6,591 bases of DNA from Oligoflexia bacterium (GTDB lineage: Bacteria; Bdellovibrionota; UBA1018): contig CAIOHW010000347.1 in NCBI GenBank assembly GCA_903858195.1, forward strand, positions 1 to 6,591, written 5' to 3'. The notes under the pieces are model-generated. The model saw only the letters and a list, made by a program, of their open reading frames with translations, did no database searches and was not told the origin of the DNA. How positions within the stretch are numbered: the first letter of the stretch is position 1; each line of letters starts with the position of its first letter. This document shows, piece after piece, positions 4,916 to 6,591 of this stretch. The translations under genes were made by a program, and so were the position numbers.

Positions 4916-6591
4916 GACGGATCATTCTTCTGGCAGGGATTTGCATGGCAGGTGCGGTTTCTGCGGCCGAGGCGCCGACGCCAAGGGGCTGGAATACGGC
5001 CGACTGGGATCTTGTTCCCGTTCAGTCGGGAGGCAGGGTCAAGCCGATTGCGGCCTTCTCGGCCGAAATGGTGCTTCATTTGACGGGGCGGCAGAAATTC
5101 GAAGGCTGGCGCCCATCGGAATTGATCCTTTCGATCGTCTCGGCGCCCGAGCGCTGGCGTGACAAGCCGCTTTTCAAGGTGGAACACGAAGATGTCCGAA
5201 GGCAGTTGCTCCTGGATCTGAACAGGACCCGCTTTTCGGCCGGCGAGCTCCTCGGAAACAGCACTCTGCTTCAGTACGCAAGCCGCATGGGCGGGGCCAT
5301 GGAGAGCACGCTTGCCAAGGCGCCGGATCCCAAGGCGAACCCCCGCGAGGAGGAGCTCAAGCGGTTGATGGATCGCCTGTCGGCTTTTCATTATCTGGTG
5401 ACGGGGGATGCCTGGACGATCATTCCCACCTCGGGTGACCAGTCCTGGAAGGCCGTGAGCTCAAGCGAGGACGGCGAGCAGGATCGGCAAAAGAAACTTT
5501 CTGAACTTCTCTCGAATTCGAGCCCCGAGGGTGCGATCCGCGCCCGCTTCGTGGCCACGATGGGTGCGTATTCCCTCGGAAATGAGGTGGCCTTTGGCCA
5601 GGTCAGCAGGGAGCTTCGCGAGGCGGTGATCGCCGAGGCAGAGAAGGCTACTCCCGGTTTTGCGGCTTCAGTGATCCCGAGGCTCAAGGCAGAAAAGGTC
5701 TATCGCGATTACCGGCCCTTTCACTGGGCATGGATCGTCTATCTTCTGGCTGCACTGACCTTTGCCGCATCGGGTTGGCTGGGTACGGCTCAAGTCCGCC
5801 TGGGTGACCGGCTGGGATTGGGACTCATGTCATCTGCTCTCCTGATGCACTCGGTTGGCTTTGGACTCCGGTGTTTTGTCGCCGGACGCCCCCCCGTGAG
5901 CAACATGTACGAGTCGATCGTCTGGGTGGCATTCGGTGCCGTGGTCTTTTCGCTGGTGATCTACGGGGTGCAGCGCCAACGGCAGCGAATCCTCGTTGGC
6001 GTGGGATCCGTGCTCGGTGCGTTCGGCCTTCTTGCAGCCGATGCGGCTCCCACCCTCATGGATCCAGGCCTTCACCCCCTCGTGCCGGTCCTTCGCAGCA
6101 ACTACTGGCTCACCGTACACGTATTGACCATCACTCTGGGATACGCCGCATTTGCGCTCAGCTTTGGACTGGCCAATGTCACGCTCTTTCGGTTTTTGCG
6201 GGGCTCGGGCCAGCATTCGGCCCAGATCACGAACCTGAATCAACTCACTTACCGGGCAATGCAGTTCGGGGTGGTGCTGCTTGCGGCCGGAACGCTCCTT
6301 GGGGGCGTCTGGGCCGACTATTCGTGGGGGCGGTTCTGGGGCTGGGACCCCAAGGAGGTCTGGGCACTGATCGCACTGCTGACCTATCTCATTGTGCTCC
6401 ATGGCCGCAACGCCGGCTGGGTCGGACAGTTCGGTTTTGCCGCTTGGACGGTGCTCTGCTTTAGCAGCGTCGTCATGGCCTGGTACGGCGTGAACTTCGT
6501 TCTGGGTGTGGGGCTGCACTCCTACGGCTTTTCGGCCGGTGGACAGGGCGCAGTCGGTACCGGAGTGCTTCTCCAGATCCTATTCGTGGGG
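4912..6591 (+). CDS. ccsA: CcsA/ResC haem-handling cytochrome c synthase subunit with N-terminal extension, 3'-truncated
   Basis: The frame starts at ATG 4912, overlapping the resB stop, with GGAGG at 4902-4906, and is still open at the window end (560 codons). CcsA partners ResB in exporting haem and ligating it to apocytochrome c. Residues 1-19 form a signal peptide or anchor helix. Residues 20-265 are a soluble, presumably periplasmic domain beginning with VPVQSGGRVKPIAAFSAE (35-52), a pattern I associate with extended CcsA proteins. From about 270 on there are eight or more hydrophobic helices. Diagnostic segments are His313 with GRPPVSNMYES (325-335), periplasmic-side His403 (YWLTVHV), the haem-binding WWD segment WGRFWGWDPKEVWAL (472-486), His497 (LIVLHGR) and His536 (GVGLHSYGF). 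These match the P-His1, TM-His2 and P-His2 ligands known from CcsBA; His313 is an extra family histidine. Only the end of the last helix and the C-terminus appear to be missing. Confidence 0.94.
   Translation, partial: MRRIILLAGICMAGAVSAAEAPTPRGWNTADWDLVPVQSGGRVKPIAAFSAEMVLHLTGRQKFEGWRPSELILSIVSAPERWRDKPLFKVEHEDVRRQLLLDLNRTRFSAGELLGNSTLLQYASRMGGAMESTLAKAPDPKANPREEELKRLMDRLSAFHYLVTGDAWTIIPTSGDQSWKAVSSSEDGEQDRQKKLSELLSNSSPEGAIRARFVATMGAYSLGNEVAFGQVSRELREAVIAEAEKATPGFAASVIPRLKAEKVYRDYRPFHWAWIVYLLAALTFAASGWLGTAQVRLGDRLGLGLMSSALLMHSVGFGLRCFVAGRPPVSNMYESIVWVAFGAVVFSLVIYGVQRQRQRILVGVGSVLGAFGLLAADAAPTLMDPGLHPLVPVLRSNYWLTVHVLTITLGYAAFALSFGLANVTLFRFLRGSGQHSAQITNLNQLTYRAMQFGVVLLAAGTLLGGVWADYSWGRFWGWDPKEVWALIALLTYLIVLHGRNAGWVGQFGFAAWTVLCFSSVVMAWYGVNFVLGVGLHSYGFSAGGQGAVGTGVLLQILFVG

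Noticed and set aside
5871..6464. Plus-strand open frame (197 codons) within ccsA in another frame
   Set aside because: Its Arg/Gly/Cys-rich composition is typical of a shifted reading of GC-rich DNA, and the ccsA frame explains this stretch fully.
5830..6519. Long minus-strand open frame (229 codons) opposite ccsA
   Set aside because: It lies wholly opposite the conserved CcsA core with its WWD and histidine motifs. The product is His/Glu/Pro-rich with no recognisable domain, as expected from antisense of a GC-rich membrane-protein gene.
1..6591. Mobile elements, tRNA or rRNA genes, CRISPR arrays
   Set aside because: I saw no transposase or integrase motifs, no cloverleaf-like segments and no regularly spaced repeats; nearly all bases are accounted for by the seven genes.

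Overview
This 6.6 kb window reads as ordinary, gene-dense bacterial chromosome, GC-rich by eye. It holds seven protein-coding genes and no RNA gene, mobile element, CRISPR array or sizeable non-coding stretch. The best guess for the source is a Gram-negative bacterium of the deltaproteobacterial or Bdellovibrionota type. That rests on a split System II (ResB/CcsA) cytochrome c assembly pair whose CcsA has a long periplasmic N-terminal extension, plus a FecR-domain protein and an RlmL-type methyltransferase. The assignment is an inference from gene content and is only moderately secure.

Layout. Left block, plus strand: the 3' part of a FecR-domain protein gene (1-669), then 17 bases later a Bcp-type peroxiredoxin (687-1193). 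Middle block, minus strand: a small secreted protein of unknown function (2866-2450), then a stand-alone RlmL-type 23S rRNA guanine-N2 methyltransferase (2388-1180). The methyltransferase gene overlaps the peroxiredoxin tail to tail by 14 bases. Right block, plus strand, leaving a 112-base divergent intergenic region (2867-2978): a 181-aa protein resembling only the N-terminal half of a GT9 (heptosyltransferase-like) glycosyltransferase (2979-3524), then resB (3536-4915), then ccsA (4912 to the window end, incomplete).

How the genes work together. ResB and CcsA form the System II haem-handling and cytochrome c synthase complex of the cytoplasmic membrane, which attaches haem to CXXCH motifs of exported apocytochromes. 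Their genes overlap by four bases (ATGA), and resB starts 11 bases after the GT9-like gene, whose stop codon lies beside and partly inside resB's ribosome-binding site. The three genes therefore look like a translationally coupled operon. The haem-ligand histidines and the tryptophan-rich WWD segment expected of the family can all be found across the two proteins. The left and middle blocks have no evident functional link to cytochrome maturation.

No clearly new system is visible. The points most worth a second look are the half-length GT9-like protein fixed in front of the cytochrome c synthase genes, the large N-terminal domain on CcsA, and the unrecognised small secreted protein upstream of rlmL.
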